From NCBI RefSeq assembly GCF_025698545.1, contig NC_068567.1, positions 5,022,001-5,086,000 of the forward strand: DNA of 64,000 nt, read 5' to 3'. Positions 50,201-62,999 of this stretch are shown piece by piece. A model generated the notes under the pieces. It made no database searches. It saw only the letters and a list, made by a program, of their open reading frames with translations, and was not told the DNA's origin. The position numbers were made by a program, and so were the translations under genes. Each line of letters starts with the position of its first letter. Position 1 is the first letter of the stretch. Origin of the DNA: Gossypium raimondii. Taxonomy: Eukaryota > Streptophyta > Magnoliopsida > Malvales > Malvaceae.

Positions 50201-50460
50201 CTCATTCCCATTATTCAGCCATACCACAGGTTTGGGGAAATTCGAACCTTGTCATGGGTGTTTGTGGGCTGGGGCTTTTTGTATTTGATGCCTTGAAGGA
50301 TGACGGGCTTCAGCCTTTCATATATGATCAAGGAAGTGCTCAAAATGTACGAGAGATTGTTGGACCAGATGACATGTATTCCCCTTCTTTTGACTACTTG
50401 GCATCTCGTGTTCTCTTGATATCCAGAGATCGCCCAGCACTATGGAGGCACTTGTCATAG
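47247..50460 (+). CDS. WD40/transducin-like protein, At4g14310-type
   Basis: Exons: 47247-48839, 49193-49806, 49929-50460, GT-AG, consistent phase, 912 aa. The N-terminal 530 residues are low-complexity and Ser/Lys/Glu-rich, with SGKENPRPSSLSRASVV near the start, a short predicted coiled coil (about 255-300, KLAFLEGKVKRIASDIKRTK) and a run DMDGGGGSG. The C-terminal part has degenerate WD40-like beta repeats (VVKVYDIRDGEEIMKWEV, VVVAEAEMISVWDVNS) and ends RPALWRHLS. The layout matches Arabidopsis At4g14310, which I recall being described as a kinesin (KIN-14B)-interacting protein; its biochemical role is unknown. It lies head-to-head with KIN10A across a 6-kb gap and tail-to-tail with PHO1. 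An E2F-type site precedes it. Confidence 0.9.
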
Positions 50461-51615
50461 GTATGTATGATAGATGTTGAAAAAATGTCTAAATTCTAGG
50501 AGTTTATGTTTGGCTTCTCATGGCATGCTATGTAGAACATATAATGCTTATGTTATTTATTGATTGCATATATGTGTGATAAGAACACCAGTTGAGTGCA
50601 GCATCATGCTGACTCTCTATGTTCTAGTGTCTTTTTGGAAGAGTGAAGAATATTTTATGGTTTTGGTTTTTTCCAATGTTGATAACATGATAGCATCCGT
50701 TATACAATTATGGTAAACATAACGCACAAAAACATGTTTTATGTTAGAAAAAATAGCTTATGACATTCTTGTTAGCAAAATCCCATTAAATGGGATTCTC
50801 TAAATCATTGGACAGTAATGCATGTAGGGTATGATCAAGTTAAGTCAAGCTTAAGCGGTAAGAAACTTGAGCTTGAGCTCAACTCAAAATTTGAGGCTTG
50901 AGACTCAAAGCTAGACTTGAGCTTAACGGAGATTCTTTTTGAAAGCTTGAGCTTGTTTCGAGATAAAAACCGATTTACCTGAGTTAATTCTATTAGATTC
51001 AATTAGGCTTGTTCACCTAGTAACAAATAAGCTCAAGTTGTAAGCTTGATTTCAAGTTTGATTATTTGCGTTTGAGCTTGAGCTCTAATTTCCATACTAA
51101 TTAAAAGCTTGGTTAGCTTAGAAAAGCTACTTGAGTCAAGCATTAGGATACTCAAATTCAGCTTCTCTGTAGCTTGAGTTGCTCCAGCTTGATTCGAAAA
51201 TGATCGAGCTGAATTCAAGTTGTTCTGAGTTGAACCTAAATAGCTTCAGAGCACAGTTGTCGAGTTTACACCCCTATGTATATCCGAAGTATATGAAGGC
51301 ATAAAAGTAATGCAAAGAGTAAGTTCTGCCACAAAAATTTCTACCTTTTCTACAATACAATTCACCTAACTCACTTGGGGGAAACAAATCGAAGAAAAAT
51401 TGTAGACTTCAATTGAATTATAATAATCTCAGTGGCAAAGAAATCACATAATCTTAAAAAAAAAGCAAAAATCATTTGCAGGATAATGAATAGAGAGAGT
51501 AAAGCGTATTGGCTAATACATCAGATTGATTCAGATATCAGCAAATCACCAGTTAGAATTGCAGTTGGCTTGTTTGGCTTCTATGTCATCTCTGATCATG
51601 AAATTTTCATGGATT
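50461..51615. other. Convergent 3' intergenic region, WD40 gene / PHO1
   Basis: About 1.15 kb. Both 3' UTRs must be here. Most of 50,829-51,260 is a degenerate repeat. Confidence 0.6.
50829..51260. repeat. Degenerate 'gagcttgagct' repeat block
   Basis: Words such as 'cttgagcttgagctc', 'aagcttgagctt' and their inverses recur on both strands. A similar block lies at 52,855-53,110 inside a PHO1 intron. Non-coding; probably an old dispersed element with internal inverted symmetry. Edges are approximate. Confidence 0.55.
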
Positions 51616-54600
51616 TCAATCAGAATCCATCTCACGGAATGGCAATGGGACGGTCTTTACTGCTCGGAACTTGCCGGCATTGTTTAGATGTTCATTCTCC
51701 AACCTGTTACAGTTAACAGTTTATCATGTTGTGTCAGACCATTTGATCTCAGAATCATCATGTTTCATATTGGTTTTTTGACTGGGAAAAAAAATGAGAA
51801 ATTAGAAATACCTGTAAAAATTCCAATGCCCTCGTCGAATGACCTCTAGGGAAGCCAAGAAGAAGTCCAGCAAATGTGTCTGAACTTGATTGATTCGAAA
51901 CCGTGTGATGCTTTCTATCCAAGCAACTCTTAGTACTACATTCAGGGCCTACAATTACACAATTGTCTCATTAAAGATCCTTCTATGGGGAAAAAAAAAA
52001 CTAGTTTTTGTGTGTGTATGTATATAGTTGATGGAAGGATTGTTAGACTGCTCATTAGTTAATTTGGCATCTTTTTTTGAAATATAGAACTGTGAGAACG
52101 ACTTTTATACCTTCGAAACGGACAATATAAGTGAACAAGACAATGATATTCAAAAGTGTGACCAAGTTAAAAGTAATATAACTCACAATGGAAATGTAGT
52201 AAAAGCTCTTGTTCTTTAGCATCAGATCATCTCTAAGCCAAGGGTTTTTGGAATTAGGGTTAAGAAGTCCCCAATCTTTAACAAAATCCCAATATAATTG
52301 GTAAACAGTGGCCACTATTGAAGTCACCAGAACTACACCAAACCACAGGCTGTTGCTCTGCGTCGCATACGTTAGCCGAGCACCGGCAGCCACCATTGCC
52401 GAAACATACTTCCCCATGTTAGCCAAATGGTTCGGATCCGATTCATCAAACCATCTTCTTGCACACTTGAAATCAAACCATAAACAAAGGAACACAAATA
52501 CACATTAGTTAAAATGTATATGATATGAATTCTTAATTTATAAAATGTTATATAAATACATAATCATAATTCGAGAAAATTTACAAACATGGCATGAATA
52601 TACGAATTTTACCTGCATGGCACGCCAATAATAAGGCGAAAACGAGATAACATAAGCGAACTGTCGGTAAAGGCTTCCGTTTTTGCAGGTATATTGGTGA
52701 GTTTTGAAGCTTTCAGCAAGAAAATAGCAAGCTGTTGATTCCAAGTGTCTTAGCAATGGAATCTGTAATAAAAAGAAAAAACATGGTTGATGATGAAATG
52801 CTTGAATTTAGAAAAAGAAAATAGAGAAAAATGGTTGATAAAATGAATATTATCGAGTTTAGCTTGAGTGTGTCTGAGTATCTTCATACTTAATTCAAGT
52901 AGCTCAAGTTTTTATTTTTTAAATTTTTAGTTAACATTGAAAAATTCCAATTCACATTTGAATCCGAGCAACTCGTTATTGATTAATCAAGTTTGATATT
53001 GATCATATGAATCGAAATTATCTTTTTGAGGTAAATAAGTTAAACTAAATAAATACATTTATTCTGAATTAAATTCAAGCTTTTTTAAAATGAAACTCAA
53101 TTGAACTCAAGACAACTACCTGACTAGTAAGTTGGTCAGCCATGAAAAAATCTACCATCAAAACCTGCAAACAACAACAAAAAGTGTTCAAACTTCATAC
53201 TATCTAGAGCTGTTCCAGAGCTGGATAATTCAACCGCCCAAATTAATTAAGTTTAGACAAAATAATTTATATCCTAAATTGGACTTGAATTTTTTCGGAA
53301 TCCAACTGTTACCCGATCCATTAGCAGATAATAAGCATGGAAGTAAAGATACCTTATACAGTGGAGAGCAAATTATGTTGCGCATTATTCGAAGGAAGCA
53401 ATAACGAGTTGGTCGGTAAAAGATGTCAAACGGGCAGATCAGCAAAGCTATAAAAATCTGAGATTGAAAAACCAAACACAAAATAGGGGAAGTCTGAAAA
53501 TTAATTTTGGGAATTAAATTATATATTTTTATGATAATAAAAATGTAATTTAATCATTTTAATAGTCTGTATCTTTATAATTTTTAAAAGATTAAATCAA
53601 ATTTTTATCATTTTTGAGAGGATCAAGTGTAATTTTACCATTACTAATTTAAAATTTTATAAATTATAAAATAGTCTAAATGAAAAATTTTCTCTTTTAG
53701 TAGCCCAACCCCTGCCAACCCTTCCGATTCCGCCACTGATATCAAGAGAAGTAAAACAGGTTCAAATAAATGATTTATATATCTCAATTCATTGTTTACA
53801 AAAATAAAACAGATTCGGATACTAAAACTTGATGGTAACCCATTGAACATGAGTATATTCAATTTTTTCATTTATATGAGGGTTATACTCATGTTTAGAG
53901 GTGATCATGTGCTAGGTTGGTTTTGAGCCGGGCCTCAATAGAATTGTAGGCACATTTTCTAGGCCCAGGCTTGATTCGGTCTAAAAAATGGGTCTAAAAT
54001 TTTACCTAATTCTAACTCGGATAAAAATGCTAAAACTCGAGCTCGCCCACTCGTATTAAATTTTTTTATATTATTATTTTTATATAAAAATAAATTTAAA
54101 AAATATAATAAATCAAATACACTAAAAATAGTAAAATAAATATTTTCCAACAAATTAAAAATAAATTTTAAAAATTTGTTTATACTTAAATAACACTAGA
54201 TGCAACTTAGCAAACAAATATCTCTAAAATAGTAACAAAATTAGTAATAAAATAAGAATTATATAATATTTAAATAAAAACAACAATATAATAGCAATAT
54301 AATAACAAAACGACACCAAAATAACAACAATTTTTTTTTACAAATTTGGGCCCGGCCTAGGTAAAAAAAACTTACACAAAGCTTGACCTATTTAGAAAAT
54401 GAGCCACATTTTTTGATCAAACCTATTTTTCGAATTTATATTTTTGCCCAAATCCTCTCACTTTTTGGGTGAGTCATCTGGCCTGGTCCATGATCAGTTC
54501 TATTATGTTCAAAATCTACCTCGGCACAAATCATTTGAAAAAAGAAAATAAAAGAGTGGGAGCAAGAGAACAGGGAGTTAATTGAACTAACCAGGAGCAG

Positions 54601-57600
54601 AAATCCAGGAATGGTGTCAACATGAGAAGGAGAAATGGCAGCAGCAGTGAGGAGGAGATGAATAAGCAAAGCCCCAACAATACAAGTCATCAAAGTGGTG
54701 CAAATTAAAAAGGCATCCCTATATTTAAGGGCTGTGTTTGGTGCAAACTCAAATATGAAATTGTAGTTTATTCTTGTGTTCTTCCACATCATCATATTGC
54801 ACCCATACAAGAACATATGCAAGCTTAACAATGCAAATACACTGCACCAAAAAAGAAAAAAAATCAAATTTCCATTTAGTACACTATCAAACTTGATATT
54901 TTTCTCAGGTTTACAAACCTGAAAACAGGGTAGACAGTTTCCATGTAAGCAGTGCCAGTAGTAGCTGAGAATATACCACACAAGTGTGCCAATATTATGT
55001 ATATACCAAATAGTGATACAAAACAGCCTGTAAACAATCCTGCAAAACCACCAAAAGTGAAGGTTGAATCCGAATTTGAGCCTTATACTCGTATTTGAAT
55101 ATATGTCGAATATGGATATTTCGGAAAACAGAGTTAATTACCAGAGAAAAAGGTGACCAAGTGAGAATCTTTGTGCTGCTGAGGTCTCAAGAACTTCATA
55201 GCCCTTTTCCTGTCATTGTTGGCGAAGTGCTGTGTGAATATGGATTCCACTTCATCCATTAGTCTAACTACCTAAACAATTTTCATCATAAATAAACCTG
55301 TTAGATTAGAAAACAATACATTTCTAGTAAAATTACACTAATAGCTCGTCATTCCATTTGTGGATTATGGACTACTAGCCTTGAATTTACATATAGGATT
55401 AATATATTGTTTGGTACTTGAATTTAATTCTAGTGTTTAATTTGGTACTTAAATTTTTTTAATCCCATTGAAGTACCTATTTTGTTTATTAGAGTGCATG
55501 TGTCAAATATTTATTAGGCCTCTGATGCCGGTACCAAGTTATATATTAAAGAGAAACTTAACCGAATTAAGACGATGAAAAACTCTTATAGTAAATTTAA
55601 AATTAAAACTAAAATCAAATATCGGATAATATATTAACCCTAAAATATATAGTAACTTACCTTATCAGAGCTAATGAAATGGGATCTCTTCACTGCTTTC
55701 AAATATCTTGCTGATGCTTGTTGTTTGGATACCTGTTCAAACCATTATGCCCATTAGGTATGCATACGGGCATATAGAAGAATATGGTTCTTCAAACATA
55801 TTTAGAAGGGTGAATCTAGGTAAATTTTTAGGAGGGACCGGAATTGAATTATAAATTTTTTAGAGGTTAAAATAAAATTTTGTCATATGTTAGTTTATGA
55901 TATTATCATTTTTTAAACAATTAAATAGATTTTTTTTTCATTTTTCGGAGACTAAAGTAAAATTTCATCATATATAAATTTATAATTTAATAATTTATAA
56001 GAGGAAAAAGTACAATTATTTATTTTTTTGGGTACATTCACCCTAAACATATCTATATTTAGACTTGTTTATGGGCTGAGCCAAACTCAAGCCTTGACAA
56101 AATTTTAGGCCCATTTGGTAAGTCCGCACAGATAAAAATACTAAAACACAGGCTCGACCCGCCCGTATTAAATATTTTTATATAAAAATTATTTTAAAAA
56201 TATAATACATAAAAAAACACTAAAAACATTAAAATAAATGTTTCCCAACAAATTAAAAATAAATTTTAAAAAATCTTTGTACTTAAATAACACTAATATA
56301 GGTGTAACTTAACAAATAAATACCTCTAAAATAGTAGCAAAATTAACAATAAAATAAGAGTTATACAATATCCCAAAAAAAACAACATAACAATGAAATG
56401 ATAACAAAACAATAAGAAAACAATGGGAAAACAACAATTTTTTTTTCTTTTTGTAAATTTAGACCGGGTCAGGCTCGAGTTAAAAGCCTTGCTCGAGGCT
56501 CGATTGTTTTCTAAACAGATATTTTTTTGTCCAAACCCATTTTTCGGAACTATATTTTTACCCAAATCTATTTTTTGAACTATATTTTACCTAAACTCTT
56601 CCACTTTTTGGGCAGACGAGGCTCAGGTCTACTCATATTGGATACATCCACAGACCTTAGCTGTATAATTACGACTTTAGACCCTCTTAAATGTTAACAA
56701 ATTCAATTTAATGTTTCTTAGTCTCTTTATTAAATAAAAGAAATAGATTTTTGTCTCCTTTAGGAAATTAAAATTTTAATAAAAAAATTTCAATTTATTT
56801 TTTAATAGAATGCATTATGATATAAAAAATAGAACTACCTTGTCAAACTTCTTGAGTATCTTTGTAAAAGCCACCATATTTAAGGAGCTGCCAAAATAAT
56901 AATTCAATCATATTAATAATCTCATCAAACAATAACATAAATTTTTTTAAAAAAATTTGTAAATCTAGGGACCCCACTGCATAAAATTTAGACTATAGTT
57001 TTGAAAAATCTCATCTGGGCCATATATTTACAATTATGGCATAAGAACTGAATCTGCAACTTATGCAGACTGCAGGGACTATTAATAGAATTTCACCTAA
57101 ATTAAATAATCAATTCTGAATTTTTTTTGTAAGAAAAACGAAAGGACCTGTAAGTTTTGAGGAGGCCAAGGCCTCTGTAGAGTTCAACAAAAGCGGTCCT
57201 AATCATCTTTTCAGCACATTGGATCTTCTTTCTGTTGATGGAATGCCCCGCTGTCGAATCTTGTTTCGTGGAGTTGCTGATTAGATCCTCCCACAGCATT
57301 GATGTCACAGCTGAGATGGCGCTCGTCGGTGTCGTGGCCGGGATGTCGATCCTCATCGCAGCCTTCCGCTTCTCAACTTTCTTCCTCTTGGCCCCGCCGC
57401 CCGCCGCCGCAGCCGCCGGTGAGTTCATGAATTTCACTCCATTCCTTTCAAATGCTGCGATTATCTCATCTGAGATTTCTGTGGAACCATCGTTTAATCC
57501 TAAGGGACTCTCTGCATTTATTTACTTCTAATTAGAAAATCAACATTATTATTAACCACAATTTAGCTTGCCTCCAGTTTTTTTCCCCAAGATTTTAAAT

Positions 57601-60039
57601 TTAATTTTATTCTAAAAATTATGGTAAATTCCATAAAAAGTCCCTCAACGTTACCACTGTATTTGGATTAGTCCTTTACTTAAACATCCTTATACTCTCA
57701 AATAAAGACTTAACCTTTAATTTGCATATAGGGGTATAGTGTAAGGGCATTTTAAGTGTGTTAGCTTAAAAATTATGATTTAACCATGCAATTAAAATTT
57801 TTATATGTATATAATTCATTATTTAATTTTAAGTTATGTTTAAGATATAAAATCATCTTAGGTCATGGACCGACCATTGGTCCACTTAACAATATTGAAA
57901 AAAACAATGCAAACTCTCACCCGAGAAGCCGGAGTTGCGACGAGAAGATGACGATGAACGCGGAAGGATATTCGGCTTCCGTCGTCGGTTGCCGTCGAGT
58001 ATCTGCTTCAAGTCCATTAGGGTTTGAAGTTGATCATTCAAAGCCTCTCCTCTCTCAAGAAACTCACTCTCTTTAGTCTTGTAAAATTGATTCACCTTAT
58101 TCAACTCTTCATCCAACCTCTCAAAAAATACCCTCACCTTCAAAAAAAAAACAGAAGAAATGGATTTAGTATGTATATTCAATCTCAAACAACTTCAAAT
58201 AATAATTTTATGTATACCTCATCTTCTTCAGAAAATAATTGAAGAAGCTCAGTTTGATAGAATTCTACTTCATGATCAGAAGCATCCTCCTATAACATAA
58301 AAAAAATGTAAAATATATTAAAATTCGATATTAAATTATTTATTCCACAACCTTCCCCTTATATCTGGTGTCTTCATATAGTTGTTTCTTTTGGGTTTTT
58401 TTTCCCTAAAAACTTTCGATATTCTTTTATTAACTTTAGAGTCGAGCCTAGTCAAATCCTTAATAGAGGGGCGAAGATCATTTAACACTATTTTTGTCGT
58501 TCAGAAGATTCGAAGTTGTGAGCTTACGAATTTATTACCATTTAATGATAAAATCGTTATATTTTAGTGTTGATAGTTGCCGCAATTGAACATATCAACA
58601 TTAATTGTAATTATTACAATAAACTTAGCGTGACACAAAACACACATTTGTAACAGTCTGTATTCCTAATAAAGAAAAAGAAAGATTTTTGCTAGAAAAG
58701 AAAAAGGTGACAAACCCACTTAAAATGCAAGAAAATTCAACCCATGATGAAAAATTAACTTTAAAGTTAATTAAATAGTGTATTAAAGATGCATGTTTTC
58801 GGCACAAAAAGGGTTGCCAAATCTTTGCTTTTTATTCATCAACTTTTAATCATGGGAGGCTTTCGAAATTTTATAAATTATCATGTTCATATTGGTCTAA
58901 ATACTATAGGTTTAATATAATAAACACGACAATAAAAGTTTCTTTAAAAAATACAATAAAATTTTATTTAATATTTTGATAAATTTATGGGTTAAAATTA
59001 TTATATATCAAAAAGTTTATTTTAATTCATTTCTATTAAAAAGAATATTTTAATTTTGAATGTTTGACGAACTTATAGTAATTGATGTTGTTATTAATAA
59101 TGAGAATTGATATAGACTAAATTATAAATAATTTAAATAAAAAACAAAAATAAAACAATTTTATGGTAAAAACAAAATTAATATCTATATTTCTATTCAT
59201 TCTTTAAAATTGTTGTTTAGCTTTTCAATAATCAAACGTTAAGCAATGCCATTCTTAACAGTAAAGTTAAACGTGCAACGATTTAAATGTGACTTTTCAA
59301 TCTTATAGTGATTAAAATATTCCTTTTAATTTTAGAGTGATTAAACTAAATTTTATGGTATGATACATGGGGGATTTGTAAGAAACTTTAACCGTATTTA
59401 TGATCAAAGGTGAGAAATTGCTTTCGGAAGAAAAAGCAGACCATGTGATATTTATAGAAAAAATGAAAACATGGTAGGTAGACGGTAGACCTAATATTAT
59501 TAAACATGAAGCATGGAATACGATACAAGTTTGGACATAACACAAAAAAGCACGACATGAATTGAAAGAAAGAGCATGGACGACTCAGTTTAGAAACAAG
59601 CAGTATTATCGGCCATTGGAAAGCATACAGCTGAAACCCTATTTCTCTTTCATTGGAAAATTTTCACAACTTTATGTCAAAATCATTGAAGAAATGAAGA
59701 AATGAAAAGAACCTACTTTCGCAAACACCCTAAAAAGAAAAAGAAAAAAAAGTCTGATTGATGTTTTTGAGTCAGAGCTTGTACCTTTACGGTCTCATCA
59801 TCGTCAGTATTGGTGTTGTTATTGGAGCTGAAGAACAGCTTGGTTGAAAGTAGTTTCATGGCAATGAAACGAATGGGGTCGACAATAGAACGACCAAAAC
59901 CATGGTTAAGTTGAGTTGGTCTCTTGTTTCTAGCGAGCTTGATCTTCTTTATATGTTTCTTGAGCTGCCAATAGTTAACAAAGGCATCTTTCCATTCTGG
60001 TATTAGTTGAGCTTCAAGCTCCTTTGAGAACTTCACCAT
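51616..60039 (-). CDS. PHO1: Phosphate exporter PHO1 (SPX-EXS)
   Basis: Fifteen exons in transcript order: 59785-60039, 58218-58289, 57921-58137, 57148-57511, 56839-56887, 55661-55732, 55142-55271, 54919-55039, 54592-54841, 53353-53457, 53120-53164, 52613-52762, 52187-52465, 51812-51948, 51616-51703; all GT-AG, 777 aa. PHO1 loads phosphate into root xylem by export, and its SPX domain senses inositol pyrophosphates. The SPX part starts [20 protein letters not shown], with Y23 and K27 in [10 protein letters not shown] and the later lysines K312, K315, K316 and K319 in TKILKKFDK. Transmembrane helices follow, then the EXS domain ([42 protein letters not shown]), ending FREMDSD. Exon number and length fit Arabidopsis PHO1 (about 782 aa); a close PHO1;H1-type paralogue is not excluded. 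Confidence 0.95.
52855..53110. repeat. Degenerate repeat in a PHO1 intron
   Basis: Shares 'gcttgagt', 'aattcaagtagctcaag' and 'cgagcaact'-like words with the block at 50,829-51,260. Lies in the intron between the exons at 53,120 and 52,762. Edges are approximate. Confidence 0.45.
53500..53742 (+). repeat. Dispersed repeat family A, copy 2 (PHO1 intron 9)
   Basis: Closely similar in order and content to 22,855-23,092: 'attaaattatatattttta', a shared central part, 'ttttataaattataaaat', and a final GC-richer tag 'ttccgccactga'. Antisense to the PHO1 transcript. Confidence 0.7.
53896..54502. mobile_element. MITE-like element family B, copy 1 (PHO1 intron 9)
   Basis: A 607-bp element with 14-bp terminal inverted repeats: TAGAGGTGATCATG at the left, and the right end reads TAGAACTGATCATG on the other strand (2 mismatches). 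The interior is AT-rich with a GC-richer word 'ggcccggcct' near the right end. No clear target duplication was found. It resembles the block at 56,065-56,640 closely in word order. Confidence 0.7.
55806..56050. mobile_element. Small MITE-like element (PHO1 intron 5)
   Basis: The block begins AGGGTGAAT and ends ATTCACCCT, a perfect 9-bp terminal inverted repeat around an AT-rich interior of about 240 bp. On the minus strand its interior resembles family A in general style. Target duplication is not clear. Confidence 0.55.
56065..56640. mobile_element. MITE-like element family B, copy 2 (PHO1 intron 5)
   Basis: Shares long runs of wording with 53,896-54,502, for example 'caacaaattaaaaataaatt', 'acttaaataacacta' and 'ctctaaaatagta'. 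The termini are less well preserved than in copy 1, so the edges are approximate. Confidence 0.65.
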
Positions 60040-62260
60040 GGTTTTCTATCTTTCTCTTCTCTTCTTTTCTCTTATTGCACTTCTCTTCTTCTTCTTCGCT
60101 TTTTTTGAAGAGCAAAATGGGAAATGAGAGATTGAGAGCTTGAGAGGGATTAGTGATGCAAATGTGTACATATATATATAAGTTGAGTTTGGTAAGATCT
60201 CCATATATTTTAAACAAAGGGTGAATATATAGGAGAGGTCCCTCTATTATATGAACATGATCAAATGAGTCCCTCAAATATCTAAATATAGAGAGAAAAC
60301 GAAAAAGAAAGAAACGTTTTTTTCTTAAGTAGTGTTTACACTAAATAAAGGGAGAAAAGATATGAGAGTAGAGGGCAAAAGAGTTTGGCGGCCTTGAAAA
60401 TATAAATTTCAATTTAATTTGGATTGAATTATTATTAATCTTTTATAATTAATTATTAAATTATTATTTTATATTAATATGTTAATATATCATTTATAAT
60501 TAAATTTAAATAAAATATTTTTATGAGATAAATAATAATTTAAATAAAACCAATTTAAATTGCAGAAATTTTATTTGAAGACAGATAATTTTATGAAAAA
60601 TTGGGTTAATTATGATATTGTGAGAAAAAGACGTGTTAGTATTTTTTTTTAAGAATTTACCAATATAAGTATATAATATAATATACATAGATATAAAATT
60701 ATATAATTATAAATATATATTCAAATAATTATAAAGTAGAATTAGTTGAATGCAAAGTATAGATGAACAAAAATAATAATATAATGAGATAAAATTTATA
60801 AATAACAATTATACATAATAAAATTAAAATCCACATGATAATTATTTAAACGAGTCTTTAACACATTTTTTTTCTTTAATTGGGCTAAAAAGTAGGGAAA
60901 ATATGGGCACATGAAAGTTGAAACACATCTAAGATATAGATTTAGTGGAGCACATTGGTGGTTCAAGAATTAATTTAAAAATAATTAATGGACTGTTTTG
61001 AGATTGGGTCAAATTTCAGAATTATGAACATACATAGGGGTCAACACGAAAAAGTTAAAACCATTGGCCAATCTATCTGCCACTATGTTTTGTCGTGGGA
61101 TTTAAAATTGGTTATGGGTTTACTTTTGGTAAACATTTTTAGTACAGTTTTTTTAATTTATATATAAAAAAGATGCGTTAGCATTTGATATATTGATAGT
61201 GTATTTTCTTTTATTTCATAAGGAGTTTTAAAAAAATTGTCAAGCTTTCTATCGTAAATATATTCAAATGAATAAATTCTAAAAATTTATAGAAATAGTA
61301 AAAAAATTGACACTTATTTATAGAGTCAATGTGAGCGGGTAGTATTCTCTAGCCAACATATGATTGATAGTATAAATGCTTAAAAATAAAACTACAAAGC
61401 TAAACATAAATATTTATTTTCTTATTTAATCAAAACTTATTGTCTTTTTTACTCGCATAGTGGAGTAAAAACAAAATTATATAAACATATAAAAACAATA
61501 TTAAAAATTGAACCACTGCAAAAACAACTTAAATCTCACAATTTAATTATTCATTCATTTTAAAATTTTAATTATAACATAAGTTAATTAATTTTAAAAA
61601 CATTATAAACCTGCTCTTATAATAAAAATTGTTATTTCCAAACATTTTTTTAATTTTTTCTCAGAAATTCTATTAACTCAATTTATCAATTTAATATAAT
61701 ATAGATGCATTGGTTTATTCATGTAATGCTAGTTATGTCATCAATCCACGACAAAACCAATTGTCCTTTACAAGTACCAGTCAATTTTGTGATGCATCGT
61801 TTTGCATTGTGTGATATTGACCAATTTTCGTACATTAATAATGAATTGAAAACAATTATTTATATAATATTTTAAAATTATAATTGAGTGATCATTATTA
61901 CAATTATTAAAAATATGTGAGTTTTCGTATGAATAAAAGTTACCGTTTTATAAAAAAGTAAATTTTTAAAATTATTAATTTTATGGAATAAATTTTTATT
62001 TTTATTTGTAAAAATAAGAGTGGGAAAGGAATACACGACGTACTATTTGTGTTGATCCACTAAGACCAAGTCACAACCCATGCCCTAAAAACCTCATTGG
62101 TGGAATGTGTAGGTGGTACAAAATACCATGTTAAAAAAACAATAATTTGTATAAAAAGATAAAAATACAATACGAAAAATATAAATGATCTGATTTTATT
62201 CAAAAAATTAATATTTAAGTAATTAATGAATATCGATTAAGCTTAATTTAATTCACATTA
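60040..62260. other. PHO1 upstream region and AT-rich intergenic DNA
   Basis: The first 130 bp are C/T-rich on the plus strand (GA-rich in the PHO1 transcript) and probably form the 5' leader, with TATA-like 'tatatatata' near 60,170. No perfect PHR1-binding site (GNATATNC) was seen; the nearest miss is 'gaatatat' near 60,220. The rest is AT-rich with no gene seen. Confidence 0.45.
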
Positions 62261-62270
62261 TTATTATTAT
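62261..62270. repeat. Left target-site duplication of Mutator-like element
   Basis: ttattattat is repeated at 63736-63745. Because it is a simple repeat, the exact length (9 or 10 bp) is ambiguous. Confidence 0.65.
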
Positions 62271-62569
62271 GAGTAAACTACAAAAATAGTCACTTTTGTT
62301 TGGCTCAGGTTACATTTTAGTCACTTATGTTTGAAATGTTACGTTTTAGTCACTTATGATATTATTTTGCTACGAAGTGATCACTCTTCCGTTAAGTTCT
62401 GTTATCTCCCTAACGGTAATCCTACGTGGTAGTCCAACTAGATTTTAAGTGCCAACTTGGATTTCCTAATGAGATGAGAATAGATTTTTAATTTAATAAA
62501 TTTAATAAATTAAAAATTTTAAACCCTAAATCTTAGTTAGAAAACCGTTCATCTCCCCCTTTTTTTTAG
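62271..62569. repeat. Left terminal inverted repeat of the MULE
   Basis: About 299 bp, reverse-complementary to 63439-63735 with scattered mismatches and small indels. Confidence 0.85.
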
Positions 62570-62999
62570 TTGACTAAGAAAGCTATTATCATCAAAGCAA
62601 TTTTCATCAACCACAAACTTGGCCTTCTTCAAGGGTCTCAACTCATCAGTTTCACATGCCTCCTTAGCATTAACTGGTTGGAGCTTCCAACGCCCACAAA
62701 TTGGAGGAAATACTTGTCACTTTCAAGGAACCTACAGACAAGTATTATGATTTTTGAGGAAAATAAGGATGGAGTGAAGAGTGAGAAGTTTGGCATGAAT
62801 TTTGCTGGCAAATTTGTTGTTTCGGATGGATAGGAGTTGAGACGATGGTTGTTCCACTAGTTATGCCATTTCACCTGCAATAGACAATGCAAGAGAGAGC
62901 CCATTCTGAGACGAGAATTCTTGATTGATGGCTTTGCAAGTTGTCAAAGGGGAAGGCATTCATTATGGAATCATGGCCTTATGACTGCCCTTGTTGGAG

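Noticed and set aside
57235-57531. Plus-strand open frame opposite PHO1 exon 4
   Set aside because: Fully explained as the reverse of the SPX-coding exon.
60040-60700. PHR1-binding site (GNATATNC) in the PHO1 promoter
   Set aside because: Only near misses such as gaatatat were found by eye; none matches the full consensus.
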